DNA of 64,000 bases from Zanthoxylum bungeanum (GCA_019454045.1 SKCR01033653.1:1-64000), one strand, 5' to 3'; numbered from the stretch's first letter, positions 23,979 to 36,471 are shown. The notes: generated from the letters alone by a model not told the origin. Numbers and translations: made by a program.

Positions 23979-25960
23979 TGTTGGACAATTCTGACCCATA
24001 GCGTCACTATTTGTACAGATCATGGTGTTGTTGTTCAAATTAACTATGTGTGACAAAAGAGATTGCTCTCTTATCATTTGTGATTAGATCACCAAGATGT
24101 ATAAATGATATGAGGTCCTTATGATTTGTTCCTGAATTGAGAATGATATGAGACAGTATCAGTCCACGAAGGATAAATCGTTAAAAATCCCTAGTCAGGG
24201 TATTATCGAGATTGGACATCGATAAATACGTAAAAGACTAGTATTACACTTGTGCGCGTTGTGAGGGCACAACGTCATAGTTCTCATATATTTGGGTATA
24301 GGATACTCATGCAAGTGTAATATGAGGTTGTGGTTTACCGATGGTACGGGAACAGCTTCGCTCTGGATAGACCCCCTCGGAATTCCATAGGTAGTATGAC
24401 TATGTGTCTATGAAATCCGAAATCAGGGTAGGTGTATTTTGTCTTAACCTGAGACTTGCACCGCTAATACATGCGACAATCAATATACTTTGGTTTTGGT
24501 CGTCCAGGCTTTAACAGTTCTGTGTACGCCTCTGCTGGGTATATTGAGAATCGTAGTGTGTTGGGTGTGATGTCAAGACGGAAGTATCATTCCAGTCATA
24601 TGTAAATGATGATCGCACAGGGATACAGAACTGGTTCTCTAAAGGGTTGCAACCATCGGGATAATATGACTTGGTAATGATTATCCGATAATAAAGAGAC
24701 TAGTTGCTCGTCATCCGATATATGCTTCGTACGGGGCAGACACTGTACCAGCCCTAGGCCTTGCATGTGATCATCCGATACTGGATCGAAATATGCAATA
24801 CTACGTATACTACGACTGATATAGATCGCTTATTCCTGTAAGCATGTTTCTGGAGAATTGGGTAGGCAAGGCACTTTGCTAGAAGCCAACCTTGTCTTGT
24901 AAATCGGTAAAAACGTAGTACTAGGTACTTACGTGTTCGGATAGTCCGACGACCGCATTTACTGCCAACATATCCAAGGATCTCATGGGTCGCTTCCCGA
25001 AGATTCACCAATGACGTATGACTCGCACTTTAAATTAATCTGGGATTAATTAGATGAGAGAGAAAATCAATCTGGGATTAATTGCAGAGATATTAATTAA
25101 TATATTCGATATATTAAACGAAATTAGATTTCAACGATGAATTAAAATTAGATTTTAATTCGGGCGAACGAATTAATTTAGAATTAATTCGTTAGCGACA
25201 TGAATAGTGATTTCGCTAGGCATAATCATTTAATTGCGTCGCAACGGAAAATTAGTTAATTTGAAATTAGCGAACCCGAGCCCGGAATTGTTTACGAGCG
25301 CATTCGCATTTCGAATTCGAGTGCGGCACGCAAGTCATATCAAACGTCAAATCGCTAGTCGTATTAAGCATCAAATCATTAGTCACTTTGAGTGATGTAA
25401 CAACTTGTCACTTGATTGATGGATTGATGGAGTGATGTGTGTGGTTGGCAAGCATTTATTGCTTGACTTTTGGAAAGCCAAATTCATTGAAAATGAATTT
25501 GAAATTAACAAAAGTGTATTAGATACATTTTTCCCTCCAACCATAACTAATTCTCTCCTCTCTTTCTTCTCTCTCTCTCACGCCATTGGGGTTGTTCTTC
25601 ACTGGTTTCTGCCTAAAGGCCGAGACAATGAGGGCAGCAAAAAGTCATGATTTTGTTGTAAAATCAAGAGTGCTAGCACACTACGAAGTCATGTGAAGAT
25701 GATAGGGAAGTCTACACATGAGCTTGGAATAACCATGACAAACCTTGGAGCTTGAAGGATGACCAAAGCCGAACCTTGGAGAGCCAAAATAGTGGGCTGT
25801 TTCAGTCCACTGCTGTGACCATGACAGAGAGTAGAAATTGATTTTTGTTCGTCACCGCGTCGCTCAACCGATCGATGTGAGTATTCCGCAACTCCCTCGT
25901 TGTATTCGTATGTTTATTTCTTGCTTGTTATTCGATCCTCGGGACCGTAGAACTCCAACA
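23979..25960 (+). repeat. 3' LTR of Copia A2
   Basis: Starts TGTTGGACAATTCTGACCC after the purine stretch GTGGGAGAT and ends CTCCAACA just before the ATGAC target duplication. The first 1.24 kb matches the 5' LTR fragment at 17113-18415. The last part matches the A1 LTR end in CAACCGATCGATGTGAGTATT order. Confidence 0.9.
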
Positions 25961-26476
25961 ATGACTGCCATCTAAGTGTAGAAGATGTCTCATGTGCCCA
26001 CAATGTCATCTCAAGTTGAAAAATCACAAATGCTACTCAACCCGATAAGATTCTTCTTGACGTTGGTGTACCATCCATTAAGAATCTTCGGTGAGTCGTT
26101 CAGTGTTTATCCACTATAAACACCTACACGTCTATATGAGTCTCCAAGACTCATGGTTCATTAAGAAACTATTGGAATCATGTATTCCAGTATACGACAT
26201 GTACCGGTCTCAACGATTTTACTTTACTGACCAAGTAGTGTAAACCTTGACCAGGAACTGTCTGAGAATGACAACGTCATGATACAACTCAATGTCAGTT
26301 GAGACGCTTTTGCAACAGTATCATGACTAGTCATCCTAAGGTCTATTACGTCTTTACCATATTAAAAGATATATTATATTACAGAAACTGCTTGTATTAT
26401 TCAAAATAAAATGTTTTACATAAGTATTTTCAAGGAAATACAAACGGTAATTAGCGTTCTGAGCACCAACCCAAAA
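25961..26476 (-). repeat. 3' LTR of Copia C, inner part
   Basis: Continues the 3' LTR after element A2: TGCCATCTAAGTGTAGAAGA matches 33044 onward of the 5' LTR. It ends near GAGCACCAACCCAAAA; the terminal CCAACA of the other LTR is degraded into an A run, so the boundary is good to within a few bases. Confidence 0.85.
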
Positions 26477-26603
26477 AAAACTCCTATTTGCTCTAGTGCC
26501 AATATCGATTGTATCTAATACCCACCGACTCCACTGTTTATTAAACAACTACGGAGGTATGGCCTTCGTCAGCGAGTCTGCTACATTATCTTCACTCGGT
26601 ACC

Positions 26604-27140
26604 TTACACGACAATATCCCCTCGCGACACAATCTCTCGAATGATGTGGTACTTGCATTCCACATGCTTCGACTTCTTATGCGCCCTCGGTTCCTTTGCT
26701 TGCTCAATGGCTCCAGTATTATCATAGTATAACGGAATCACATTCTCGATACTTGGGACAACTCCCAATTCTGTGATAAAGTTCATAATCCATACAGCTT
26801 CCTTTGCAACTTCAGAAGCTGCAATGTATTCCACCTCTGTGTTGGAATCTTCTGTAGACCCCTGTTTGGAACTCTTCCAGCAAACTGCACCTCCGTTAAG
26901 GGTAAAGATGAATCCAGATGTAGACTTTCTATCATTGGGATCCGATTGGAAGTCGGAATCCGTGTACCCGTTAACTTGCAGTTCACTTCCTTCATAAATT
27001 ATCAATTTATTCTTAGTACCTTTAAGATACTTTAGGATATGTTTAATGGCTATCCAATGGTCATTTCCTGGATTGGACTGATATCTACTAGTTACGCTAA
27101 CAGAGAAACTGATATCAGGCATAGTACATAAACTTGGCAT
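26604..27140 (-). pseudogene. Copia C RNase H domain
   Basis: A 178-codon minus-strand frame with the Copia RNase H. An upstream linker (SVTSRYQSNPGNDHWIAIKH, then HILKYLKGTKN) is followed by the first catalytic Asp (NGYTDSDFQSDPNDRKSTSG). Next come the CWKSSKQGSTEDSNTEVEYI block with the second acid and YYDNTGAIEQAKEP with the third. It ends in KSKHVECKYHIIREIV. The domain itself looks whole; it is cut from the RT frame upstream by a frameshift near 27130. Stops follow before the 3' LTR. Confidence 0.9.
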
Positions 27141-27960
27141 ACATTATGCTACCCAAACACGAAGCATAAGGTTGGTTAGACATTCTAACCTTCTCATCTT
27201 CTGTTTGTGGACTCATCTTCTTAGAAAGATGAATCACATGTCTGAACGGTATGTTTGCTGTCATACAGTTACCAAAATTATACCGTTCCAAGATCTTATC
27301 TATGTAAGTTGATTGGGATAACCCAATCAACTTCCTTTGTTTATCTCTATAGAGTTTTATCCCTATAACATAATAAGCTTCTCCCAGGTCCTTCATGGAG
27401 AAATTCTTACAGAGATATGCTTTGACACTTTGTAACATTCCTATATCATTCCCAATGATTAAGATTTCGTCAACATAGAGGACTAAAAATACGACCATGC
27501 TCTCATTGGCCTTCTGATACACACAGGAATCTTCCGAATTCTGAGGAAACCAGATGATCTAATATCTCGTCGAATCAAAGATTCCAACTTCGTGAAGCTT
27601 GTTTAAGTCCATAAATGGACTTCTTAAGCTTATATACCATACCCGAGTTTTCGCTGGATGCAAAACCTTCCGGCTGTTCCATATAGATTTCTTCATCAAG
27701 AAATCCATTTAGTAAAGCCGTTTTGACATCCATTTGCCAAATCTCGTAGTCATGATACGCAGCTATAGAAAGCAAAATCCGAATAGACTTAAGCATGCTA
27801 CTGGTGAAAAAGTTTCATCATAGTCGACGTCAGGTCGCTGCGTGTAACCTTTTACTACCAGTCAGGCCTTGTAAGTTTCAACCTTACCATCAGGCATGCG
27901 CTTCCTTTTGTAAACCCATTTACAACCGATAGGAACAATTCATTCGGGAAGCGGAACCAA
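27115..27960 (-). pseudogene. Copia C reverse transcriptase domain
   Basis: Split over frames at 27575-27796 (IRILLSIAAYHDYEIWQMDV, with the first catalytic Asp; then DEEIYMEQPEGF and SIYGLKQASRSWN) and 27115-27522. The second frame holds the catalytic box, but it reads LYVDEILIIGND: the second Asp of YVDD is Glu here (near 27462). The thumb region follows (NFSMKDLGEAYYVIGIKLYRD, SQSTYIDKILERYN). Upstream, toward 27960, only stop-broken text remains (KVETYKA and CKWVYKRK-type). The copy cannot make a working enzyme as it stands. Confidence 0.88.
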
Positions 27961-27976
27961 GTCCCAAACTTGATTC

Positions 27977-29107
27977 TCATGCATTGAGTCTAACTCGAAT
28001 TTCATAGAACTTTGCCTTTTCACGGAGTCGATGTCCAACATCGATTCTTATATGTAAAGGATCAGTCTCTTCAACTAAGAGAACATCAAGACTCTTTTCT
28101 TGTATCAAATAAAAGCGTTCAGGAGGTCTTGATACCCTTTGTGACCTACGGAGTGTGTGTGTTGAAGGTCCTTCATCTACTTGAACTTCAGTTTCCTCCG
28201 TTGGTTCGTTGTTTTTAGGTTGGACTTCATCAAGTTCAACCTGTCTATGATTACCACCTTCTGACAAGAATTCTACTTTTAGAAATCTTGCGAAGTAAGC
28301 TACGAACATATTTCGATGCTCGGTATCATAGAACATATATCCCCTCGTTTCCGAAGGATATCCAACAAACCTAAACTTTTTCCCTCGAGGCAAAAGCTTA
28401 TCTTGCTGAGTCACCCTGACATAGGCAGGACAACCCCAAACCTTAATATAACTATGATTTGGTCTCCTACCGGTCCATATCTCATACAGAGTCATAGGAA
28501 CAGCTTTTGAAGGAATCTTATTCAAAAGATGTGCAGCTGTTAAAAGAGAGTAGCCTCATAAGTAATAGGGCAAATATGTGAAACTCAACATCGATCGGAC
28601 CATATCCAATAAAGTCTGATTTCTCCTCTCAGACACTCCATTGTGTTGTGGAGTACCTGGAGGAGTATATTGAGCGAGAATCCCATTCTCCTTCATATAA
28701 TCAATGAACTCACCACTCATATATTCTCCGCCTCGATCAGATCGAAGGCATTTAACATATTGACCAGTTTGTTTTTCTACTTCATTTCGGAACTCTTTGA
28801 ACTTTTCAAAGGTTTCTGATTTATGTTACATCAAATAGACATAACTGTACCGTAACAGAACATCGGTAAAGTTAACGAAGTACGAATAACCACTGTGAGC
28901 AGTCTGACTTAGTGGAGCACATACATCAGAATGTACGAGTTCTAGTAAGTTAGTGGCACGGTGTCCAACACCTGAAAATGGGGCTTTGGTCATCTTACCA
29001 TGAATACACGATTCACAAGTTGGATATGATTCAATGGTGAGATCTGGTATCAAACCATTCCTAACCAATTGGGTAAGGCGTTTAACGCCTATATGACCTA
29101 GCCGCAT
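27977..29107 (-). pseudogene. Copia C integrase
   Basis: The 28826-29107 frame has the end of the HHCC zinc finger (RLGHIGVKRLTQLVRNG and CESCIHGKMTKAPFSG) and the start of the core (LVHSDVCAPL; YFVNFTDVLLRYSYVYLM). A stop lies at about 28826. The middle core with the third catalytic acid is in broken frames (28560-28820). The 27977-28525 frame gives the C-terminal part (LYEIWTGRRPNHSYIKVWGC, KKFRFVGYPSETRGYMFYD) and the acidic linker to RT with RRSQRVSRPPERF. The order is standard Copia. Confidence 0.88.
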
Positions 29108-29182
29108 ATGCCAAAGTTCAGTATTATTAACAACAGGTAAACTACGTTTAATAACTCCAATATTTAAAATATCTTTAGAAGT

Positions 29183-29545
29183 TTACAATGTATAATGACC
29201 ATGTTGATTTGGACAACAAAGGATCTGAATATTACGTTTATCATATAAAAAACAGTTCTTAATATTAATACGATAACCTTTTGTATCCAATACAAAAAGA
29301 GATATAATATTAGCTACAGATTCAGGTACAAAATAACAGTCATATAACAAAAGTGTCCCATTCGGCAAAGGGATCTCGCATACTCTCACTGCAACTGCAT
29401 CCAGAGAGTCTCCACTCCCAAATCGCAACTGCATCTTTCCAGGCTTCAGATTCCTACTTTCCTTCAGCACCTGCAATGAATTGCAAATGTGAACAGGACA
29501 AGCAGAATCTAAAATCCAGCTGGATGTAACGGCTTCACAAGCCAA
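29183..29545 (-). pseudogene. Copia C aspartic protease region
   Basis: A 120-codon frame with WILDSACPVHICNSLQVL near residues 10-27. The active-site Asp-Ser is present, but the expected Gly reads Ala-Cys, so catalysis is doubtful. LRFGSGDSLDAVAVRVCEI and YDCYFVPESVANIISL follow, as in this Copia lineage. It lies between gag and the integrase zinc finger. Confidence 0.8.
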
Positions 29546-29599
29546 AGATATATCAATAACTGGAAAAATAAATGTACCTGATGTAGATGCTCTCTCCCT

Positions 29600-30419
29600 C
29601 CTCAGCTGGGCAATGTAGTCAGGACAGTTTATTTTCCAGTACCCGACTTTGCTGCAATGATGACATTTGTCTTCAGAAGCCCTCTTGGGCTTTGCTATCT
29701 TTGCCTATGGTTGAGGACCGAAACCTTTCTTCTTCTTCCATTTTCTTCTTCTTTCCCTTTGACGAAGTCTGGGAAGAAGCAGAAAGTGAAGTAGGTCTAG
29801 GAGGGCGAGTCGGTACTCCATTCCTTAGGTCCTCTTCTGCCGTGAGCAACATCCTATACCTCATGATAGGTACAGATAATCTCATTCATGTTGAAGTACA
29901 TCACTCACGAATTGACTATATGAAGCTGAGAGCGAACCAAGAATGACACTTCTACTGAGAATGCCATTCAAGGGAGATTATGTTGCCTCAGTTGATCGAT
30001 CAAGTGAAGAACATACGAGCTTACAGCTTGCCCCTCATCAAATCGCGCATGGAATAGTTCCATTGTGACCTTATGAACAACATTTGTTCTTGGTTCTCAA
30101 ACGATTCTCGTAATCGCGACATCATATTATACGCATCTGACATGCCATAGTATTGTTTCTTGAGTCCTGGAGACAGTGAATTTAGGATGTATGATTTAAC
30201 TTTTAAATCATCATCCTTCCAAGCTTGGAAAACTTGGAGTTACTCCGGTGTAGCGTCCTCTACCACAGCAAGGGGCAGCGGACCCTCAAGAACATATCTC
30301 AACTTCTCGGAATTGAGGACGATCCTCAAATCCAAGTCCCAATCGGTGAAGTTCTCAGCGCCTTTGAGTTTGTTCGTATCCAGCATACGCGCAAACTGAT
30401 TAGTAGATGGTGCCGCCAT
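29600..30419 (-). pseudogene. Copia C gag
   Basis: The start ATG at 30419 gives MAAPSTNQFARMLDTNKLKG followed by ENFTDWDLDLRIVLNSEKLR, a typical Copia Gag N-terminus. The frame breaks near 30240; further Gag text appears in frames near 29940-30200. A basic linker (SQTSSKGKKKKMEEEERF) lies near 29750, and a zinc knuckle near 29625-29668 reads CHHCSKVGYWKINC. The His of CX2CX4HX4C is Tyr, so the knuckle is damaged. The upstream ATG at 30494 is less likely as a start because what follows it is leader-like. Confidence 0.8.
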
Positions 30420-31165
30420 CGCAAATCTATCATATAGATTACGAAAAACAGTTAGCAGATTAAATAAAGCAGTTTCATATAATATCAAAAGCATTAACTA
30501 TATCATGGATTTTTAATCTAAAAATGCCTCTCCCACTAAATCATGCAATACTGTAATCCCCAAATAGAATACAAAGATTTAATAATTAAATTAAATACAA
30601 ATAGTGAAAGGTGGATCCCGTGAATATATTTCAGCTCACAGCAGAGGCACGGTCTCGCCTACGTATATTCATCAGGTAGACAACTCATTGTCAATCACTT
30701 AATAATGTCTCATGGGTTCCCGGTCCTGGTCTTTTCTCATTGTGACAACTTGGGCACGTTCACAATGAGACGTACCAAGGTTAAACTCGTCAATGATAAA
30801 CTCAAGTTACTTGCGTAACCCTGACAGCTTGGGCACGTTCAGGATTCCGCTTTCGCTTGAATTTATCTAGTATCTGATATACATCTGGTATAAATGAATT
30901 TCTATCAGCTACACCCTCACAGCAGAGGCACGGTCTCGGATGTAGTCACAGAAAAATATTCATAAGCCGTATTGACAAGAAGGACCATGTTATATGCATC
31001 AATACATAATTAACATTAAACCTTATTAATTAGAGATTTTCTGCAAAAGATTCTTTTTAATTTATTTAATCAAATTAAATAAATACATGCATGTAACAAG
31101 TAAATAATTAATTAAACATTGAATTTAAAAGGCATAATCATATTAAGGTGGCCAGAATCAGACTC

Positions 31166-31177
31166 GCTCTCATACCA
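31166..31177 (-). other. Primer binding site of Copia C, tRNA-Met type
   Basis: The minus strand reads TGGTATGAGAGC, one mismatch from the tRNA-Met primer site TGGTATCAGAGC. It is 3 bases inside the 5' LTR end at 31181. The leader between it and gag (30420-31165) has no coding content; it holds repeated ACAGCAGAGGCACGGTCTCG near 30640 and 30920. Confidence 0.85.
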
Positions 31178-31180
31178 TTT

Positions 31181-33553
31181 TGAAGGGGTTTTATAGCGAA
31201 AATCCGGTAACGCAGAGGAATAGGGGAAAATCAAAATTTTCCGATTTCAAAATTTTTCATGGATCAATCAAATAAAATTATTTATTTAATTATCAAATTA
31301 TTAAATTCTGAAAAAATTACACAAGAAATCATATTTCTTGGTAATTACCGAATTACCCCATAACTTTATAAATTGATCATTTTAGACCAAAAATTATCAA
31401 ATATAATTTTGGATGATTTTATATCATTTCTAAAATATTTTTCAACACATCTAATACATCAAAATCAGATTTCACACAAATCCCCAATTTTTGAGCAAAT
31501 GTCGTGAGCCTCCTAAAACTTTCAATTAATTGTAATTTGGTCTCTTTTGTTCAAAACATGCCAAGATCAAATCCAATCAACACAAAAATTTACATGCATC
31601 ATATTCATACCATAATACATCACAGATATGAAAAGCCCCAAATTTGGAGTGGGTTAAGAATCCTAATTTTTCAATTTCACCAAATTGTCCAATTTCACCA
31701 AATCTTTAAAATCCAACACTTTAATCCATTCAATACTTCACCAAAAAAGCCTCACAACTTTTAAATAACTATAGAATAATTTTAGGTCACCAAGGAGTAG
31801 CTTACCAACTCTAGAATGGCAACTTTGATTTTTAAAGAATCAAAAGTAAGCTTTTAAAACAAGTTTAAGCTTACTTACATGCATCAATCTTTCATCCAAG
31901 TTCATAAACAAATAAACACAAACCATAAGAGAATAGAGAACATCCAAGCAACACCAAATGATACCAAGCATGTTAGAAACTAATTTCATGTTGAAAGCTT
32001 TAAAGAAAGACTTAAAAAATCCAAGTTTTCAAGTCTTTGCTCTTTTACCTTCAAACTTTGCTCCCAACTCTTTTGTGTTTATTTTGTGTATTTGAAACTT
32101 ATGAAACCCTAAAATGAAAACAAAACAATTATACTTCCTTCCTTAGCCTTGGCCGAAATTGGTATAAGGAAAATATCAAGATATTTTCAATTGTTTCATA
32201 AAAGCCAACTTGTCAACTTCTTTACTTGAATCATTACAACTTTAATGAAATAAAGCAAGTCAAAAATTACAACTTAAATCATCTCCTAAAATATCACAAC
32301 TTAGGATATTTATATTTTTAATTAATTTAATTATTTAACAATTAAATAATTATTTAAATACAAATATATTAAATATATGTATTATATTTACATTAAATAT
32401 CAAATACATATATATTTATGATATTAGTCAAATATCTCAATTTGACAATTAATTAATGTGTATTTGATAAAATCTAACATTAAATGCAAATACACAAAAA
32501 TTAGGAAATGACTATTGGGTCCCTTCACATGTATTTTGCGTTTAACCTTTAAACGACTTATAAATAATCAATATTATTTATAAATATTGCCCTAGTGCTC
32601 TACGAGTATATTTCATGACTCTCTAGATTTAGGCATATCCGTCACGAAATCCAATTTTGTGTCCATAATTACCCACCCGTAAATTATGGATACCACGGAT
32701 AATCTCACTAAATCATACAGGTCGAGGTCATGGCATATGTATAATTCCTCCGTCACATGTATCCAAATATATCCCAGAGATATAGATGTAAACGTCAAAT
32801 CTCTATAGGTAATATCCCGTCGACGTCTCTATTAGCAATCTCAAAAAAGAATATTTAGAACTGACTTCTAAAATGTACCACGGGCCCATGGTTTTTATCT
32901 GATTTCTAATCATATATGGACTACTTATGCTCTGTACACAGAACTGACGGATCCTATCTCGATACACACAGGACACCCTGAGGATCTATCTACACCCAAC
33001 GAACAGGCGGAGGTATGATCTTAATATATCAGTGATGTGACTGCCATCTAAGTGTAGAAGATGTCTCATGTGCCCATAGTGGCATCTCAAGTCGAAGAAT
33101 CACAAATGTTACTCAACCCGAGAAGATTCTTATTGACGTTGGTGTACCATCCATTAAGAATATTCGGTGAGTCGTTCAGTGTTTATCCGCTGTAAACACC
33201 TACACATCTTTACGAGTCTCCAAGACTCATGGTTCATTGAGAAACCATTGGAATCATGTATTCCAGTATACGACATGTACCGGTCTCAACAGGTTTACTT
33301 TACTGAACAAGTAGTGTAAACCTTGACCAGGAACTGTCTGAGAATGACAACGTCATGATACAACTCAATGTCAGTTGCGACGCTTTTGCAACAGTATCAT
33401 GACTAGTCATCCTAAGGTCTATTACGCCTTTACCGTATTAAAAGATATATTATATTACAGAAACTGTTTGTATTATTCAAAATAAAACATTTTACATAAG
33501 TATTTTCAAGGAAATACAAATGGGAATTGGCGCTCTGAGCACCAACCCCAACA
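31181..33553 (-). repeat. 5' LTR of Copia C
   Basis: TGAAGGGGTTTTATAGCG to CACCAACCCCAACA, 2373 bp, followed by the TTCCC target duplication. It aligns along its length with the split 3' LTR. It shows the uninterrupted site where A2 entered the other LTR (about 33036). Confidence 0.92.
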
Positions 33554-33558
33554 TTCCC

Positions 33559-34350
33559 TTACTCCCTTTTCGGAACCGATAAGTTTATAGGACTGATCTT
33601 TGTCATTATTAGCAATGCTTGTATTCGATACTCTTTTAGCTGCACTTGTTTAACTTGATGTGAACATTCTTTCTCATATCTTAACTTGTTACTCTTCATA
33701 TTCTCCTCGCCGAGCTCAAACTATTTATGAACCTCTTTCTTCTAGTTCCAATATCTCTGCTTATTTAAGGGGTTTAGGGCTTCCTAACATACTGGTACGG
33801 TCTATCGATGACTCTTGTACTTACTCTCTTTGTTACTTCGAATCTGATTGTTGTTTTTTTTCATCAACTCATTTCCTATACCTGATTGCATGCTAAGATA
33901 CCTCCTCTTTATTGTTTCTCATACTATAGTAAACTTATTTTCTTGGTTCTACATTATACTATATTTCTGCCAACATTCACTTAATATTTTCTCCTATTGT
34001 CGTTGCACATTTACAGTTTTACTTTAAAATTTTGTGCCTGCTAACCTTGTCTCTTCACTCCCGCTCTGTTTTGTAACTGAAACTTCTACGGCCTATATCT
34101 CTGTCTCTATATCTGAAGGATATTAACTTTCACATTTCTGTAGTCTTGTTGTTACATTGTTCTCTTACATTCTTGTCATTGTTTAACTAGTACTTCCTTT
34201 CTTCATTGTCTTAACTAATAACTTCTCTTCTAGATCTCACACTTGGAGTTGTTTCTTTTTCTATTCTATTTTGATACTGTATCTAAAGGTTTTATATTTT
34301 GGTCTTTTATCTTTATATTTCCACTTCTTTCTGGAAATTTCTTAAGGTAA
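33559..34350 (-). mobile_element. Gypsy host interior, middle piece
   Basis: Continues the sequence cut at 15234. It is T-rich on the plus strand and A-rich on the minus strand, with no polymerase motif or frame over 80 codons that I trust. It is bounded by TTCCC at 33554 and CCCTC at 34351-34355. It probably belongs to the decayed Gypsy element whose 3' LTR is at 12157-14723, but this rests on continuity, not on recognised domains. Confidence 0.4.
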
Positions 34351-34355
34351 CCCTC

Positions 34356-36335
34356 TGATGAGTGGTATTTATATCACTATTTCCCACTCATTTAACCTTA
34401 TATTTTGTATAGTTTCTTGAGTCTTGTGAATATTTTGATGTGTTTTGTGTTATTTTGTAGATAAATAAAGTTTCAGGACATTCTGGAGGTGATTTGGAGC
34501 AAAACTGTGAAAATTGGCAAAAAAGGGCATTTTGGTAAATTGTCCGCGTCGCGACGCCAAGACCTTCCGCGTCGCGACGCCTAACGTGCACCAGAGCTGC
34601 TAACGTGCGCCGGGTCAACGGGTCAGAATTTGAGAAGTTTGACTTTGCTAAAATGCGCCGTGACACGTGTCACCATCACAACCGATATGCTAACATGCGC
34701 TGTGCCACGTGTCGCAATCCTACGGTGCCGACAATTGATCTCAGCCGCCTTGCCATGTCAGCGCCATGTCATCGCCATGTCAGCGCCACGTCATCGCCAC
34801 GTCAACATAATAATTGAGCTCTTTGCCGCCTTGCCACGTGTCGCCTTATCCTCTTAGCCGCCTCGCAACGTGTCAAGCCCTCAGCGTGCCACGCCAACTG
34901 TTCCAGCGTAGCGACGCCATAGGTCTTGGCGTCGCGACGCTGGAAGCTTACCCGCGCCTATAAATTCACCTTCGAATTTCAGAATTCAGTGTACCTTCCT
35001 CTCTCTTCAATTCTTTCTAAAGAGAGAGTTTCTCTCTCTAGATTCTTTAGTTTTTTTAGTTTTTTTTTATTTTCAACTTTTAGTTTTGTAAATAATTTTA
35101 ATTACGTTTTGTAATAATAGTAATTTAATTTTTACTTTTTACTATTTACAGTTTTTACTATTCACTATTAATAGGTAACTTCCCCCAGCTAGGGTGAAAG
35201 GTAATTCTTTTATTGTTACTATTTAGATTAATCTCCCTTTAAGATAATATATTCACTATTTAAAATACTGACTTAAAAAGGATACCGCTATATTGGTCGG
35301 TTGGTAATTTAATTTTAATCTGGTTTAAACCTGACTAATAAAGGATACCGCCAGATTGGTCGGTTGGTAATTTAATTTTGGTTCCGCCTTTATGGCTGGT
35401 TGGACTTAATTTGACTTAATCAGGATACCGCCAGATTGGTCGGTTGGTAATATTATCACGAGTTTATATATTATTTTATGGGAGATATCTAAATTAGTAG
35501 TAGTAAAAGTAATTCCTTTTACCTTAGCATTTTATTGTTATTTTTACTTTTCAGCATTTTTACTTTATGTCTTTTACTTTTATGTTTTTACTAGCCCTAG
35601 TTATGTGTTAGTTATCTGGGGTTGTGATGACTTTTAATATCACCGGTTTATAAGGGTTTATTTTATAGTTTGGGTAATTTAAAGGTTTACTTATTAAGTC
35701 TTAATCTTAATGCTTCTTGTTGTCTGATCACCAATAAGATTGATCTGGTAAATCTAAAATGAACTAGACATAGGGATTTTAGGTTTCAGCCATAGACTCA
35801 ATAGCCCACGATCTTCTTTGAGGATAGATAACCCTTTAATAGATTTCCTTACAGGATAGGAATATACCTGTCGGGCGGGGTAGCCATAATTGGAACTTAA
35901 ACTTAATGAATCCAGATAATTTGGTTGACATAGACATATGGTTCAATTGAGTTAAACTGGGTATTTGTGTCTGACCATCGACATAGGCTTTTGCATAATT
36001 TAGTGTTCCAGGTTAGTAAACTGATTTATTACACAAACATAAAATAACCACTTCATCTTTTAAAAGATATTAGAAGGATTCACAACCCTAGATCTTTGTG
36101 TCTTTTGTTATTTTCCTTAGTATTTTCTTTTGTCTTTTTATTTATTTATTTATTTTTTAAAACCACTTTCAACCATCAAACAGTCATTCTCTTCTCCATT
36201 TAATTAGATATTTGTAATTAAATAGATTCAATAATTAATAACAACAGTAGGAATTAAGTCCTCGTGGGATCAATATTTTTATACTACTTGAACGATACGT
36301 GCGCTTGCGTTATACGTGTGTGTTTACGCCGGTCA
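34356..36335 (+). repeat. 5' LTR, Athila-like plus copy
   Basis: 1980 bp with TG...CA ends. In order it holds CG palindromes (34546-34580), an imperfect CACGTG/GCCACGTCA array (34660-34880), another palindrome (34929-34940), a TATA-like CTATAAATTC near 34967, a CT/AG-rich zone (35000-35050), three GGATACCGCCAGATTGG units (35280-35440) and a CGTGTGTGTTTACGCC end. Confidence 0.92.
34546..34940 (+). promoter_or_regulatory. CG palindromes and CACGTG boxes in the LTR
   Basis: GCGTCGCGACGC occurs at 34546-34557, 34569-34580 and 34929-34940, with a one-mismatch copy at 34906-34917. CACGTG lies at 34664-34669, 34706-34711 and 34835-34840. A run of GCCAYGTCAKC units (34743-34806) is longer here than in the 3' LTR. 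The TATA-like box near 34967 lies just downstream, so this is the likely upstream promoter region. CACGTG is the known core of plant bZIP/bHLH sites; use in this element is inferred. Confidence 0.55.
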
Positions 36336-36341
36336 AGTTTT

Positions 36342-36359
36342 TGGCGCCGTTGCCGGGGA
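36342..36359 (+). other. Primer binding site, tRNA-Asp type
   Basis: TGGCGCCGTTGCCGGGGA, 6 bases after the 5' LTR. It is complementary to the 3' end of plant tRNA-Asp, the primer common in Athila-type Gypsy elements. Confidence 0.85.
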
Positions 36360-36471
36360 CTTATTTTTCTTGAGTTGTTAATTTTGAAGCTATCCAATTT
36401 ACTTGTATCTAATTTTCTTTATTTTTATATGAAATTTTATTTCTTTCTTCTGTTTTCAGGTGATTGAAAGA

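Larger units (their letters stand above)
17113..25960 (+). mobile_element. Copia A2, nested in element C
   Basis: Starts TGTTGGATAATTATGACCC and ends GTAGAACTCCAACA. It is flanked by GTGAC (17108-17112) and ATGAC (25961-25965), a 5-bp duplication with one substitution. The uninterrupted site is visible in the other LTR of element C at about 33036 (GATGTGACTGCCATC). The interior holds decayed Copia genes of the same family as A1, and the 3' LTR is complete. The 5' LTR matches only as far as about 18415; the 2.3 kb after that is unlike the 3' LTR. Confidence 0.9.
15240..33553 (-). mobile_element. Complete Copia element C, with a nested Copia A2 in its 3' LTR
   Basis: Both outer ends are present: TGAAGGGGTTTTATAGCG on the left and CACCAACCCCAACA on the right. 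They are flanked by perfect TTCCC duplications at 15235-15239 and 33554-33558. The left (3') LTR is 15240-17112 plus 25961-26476 (the break is caused by element A2); the right (5') LTR is 31181-33553. The interior, 26477-31180, reads on the minus strand as primer site, gag, protease, integrase, RT, RNase H. Removing A2 gives about 9.5 kb, with LTRs of nearly equal length (about 2.38 kb). All genes carry breaks, so it is inactive. Confidence 0.92.

Noticed and set aside
29587..29946. A 119-residue plus-strand frame
   Set aside because: It is antisense to the Copia C gag linker and zinc knuckle, which have family motifs on the minus strand.
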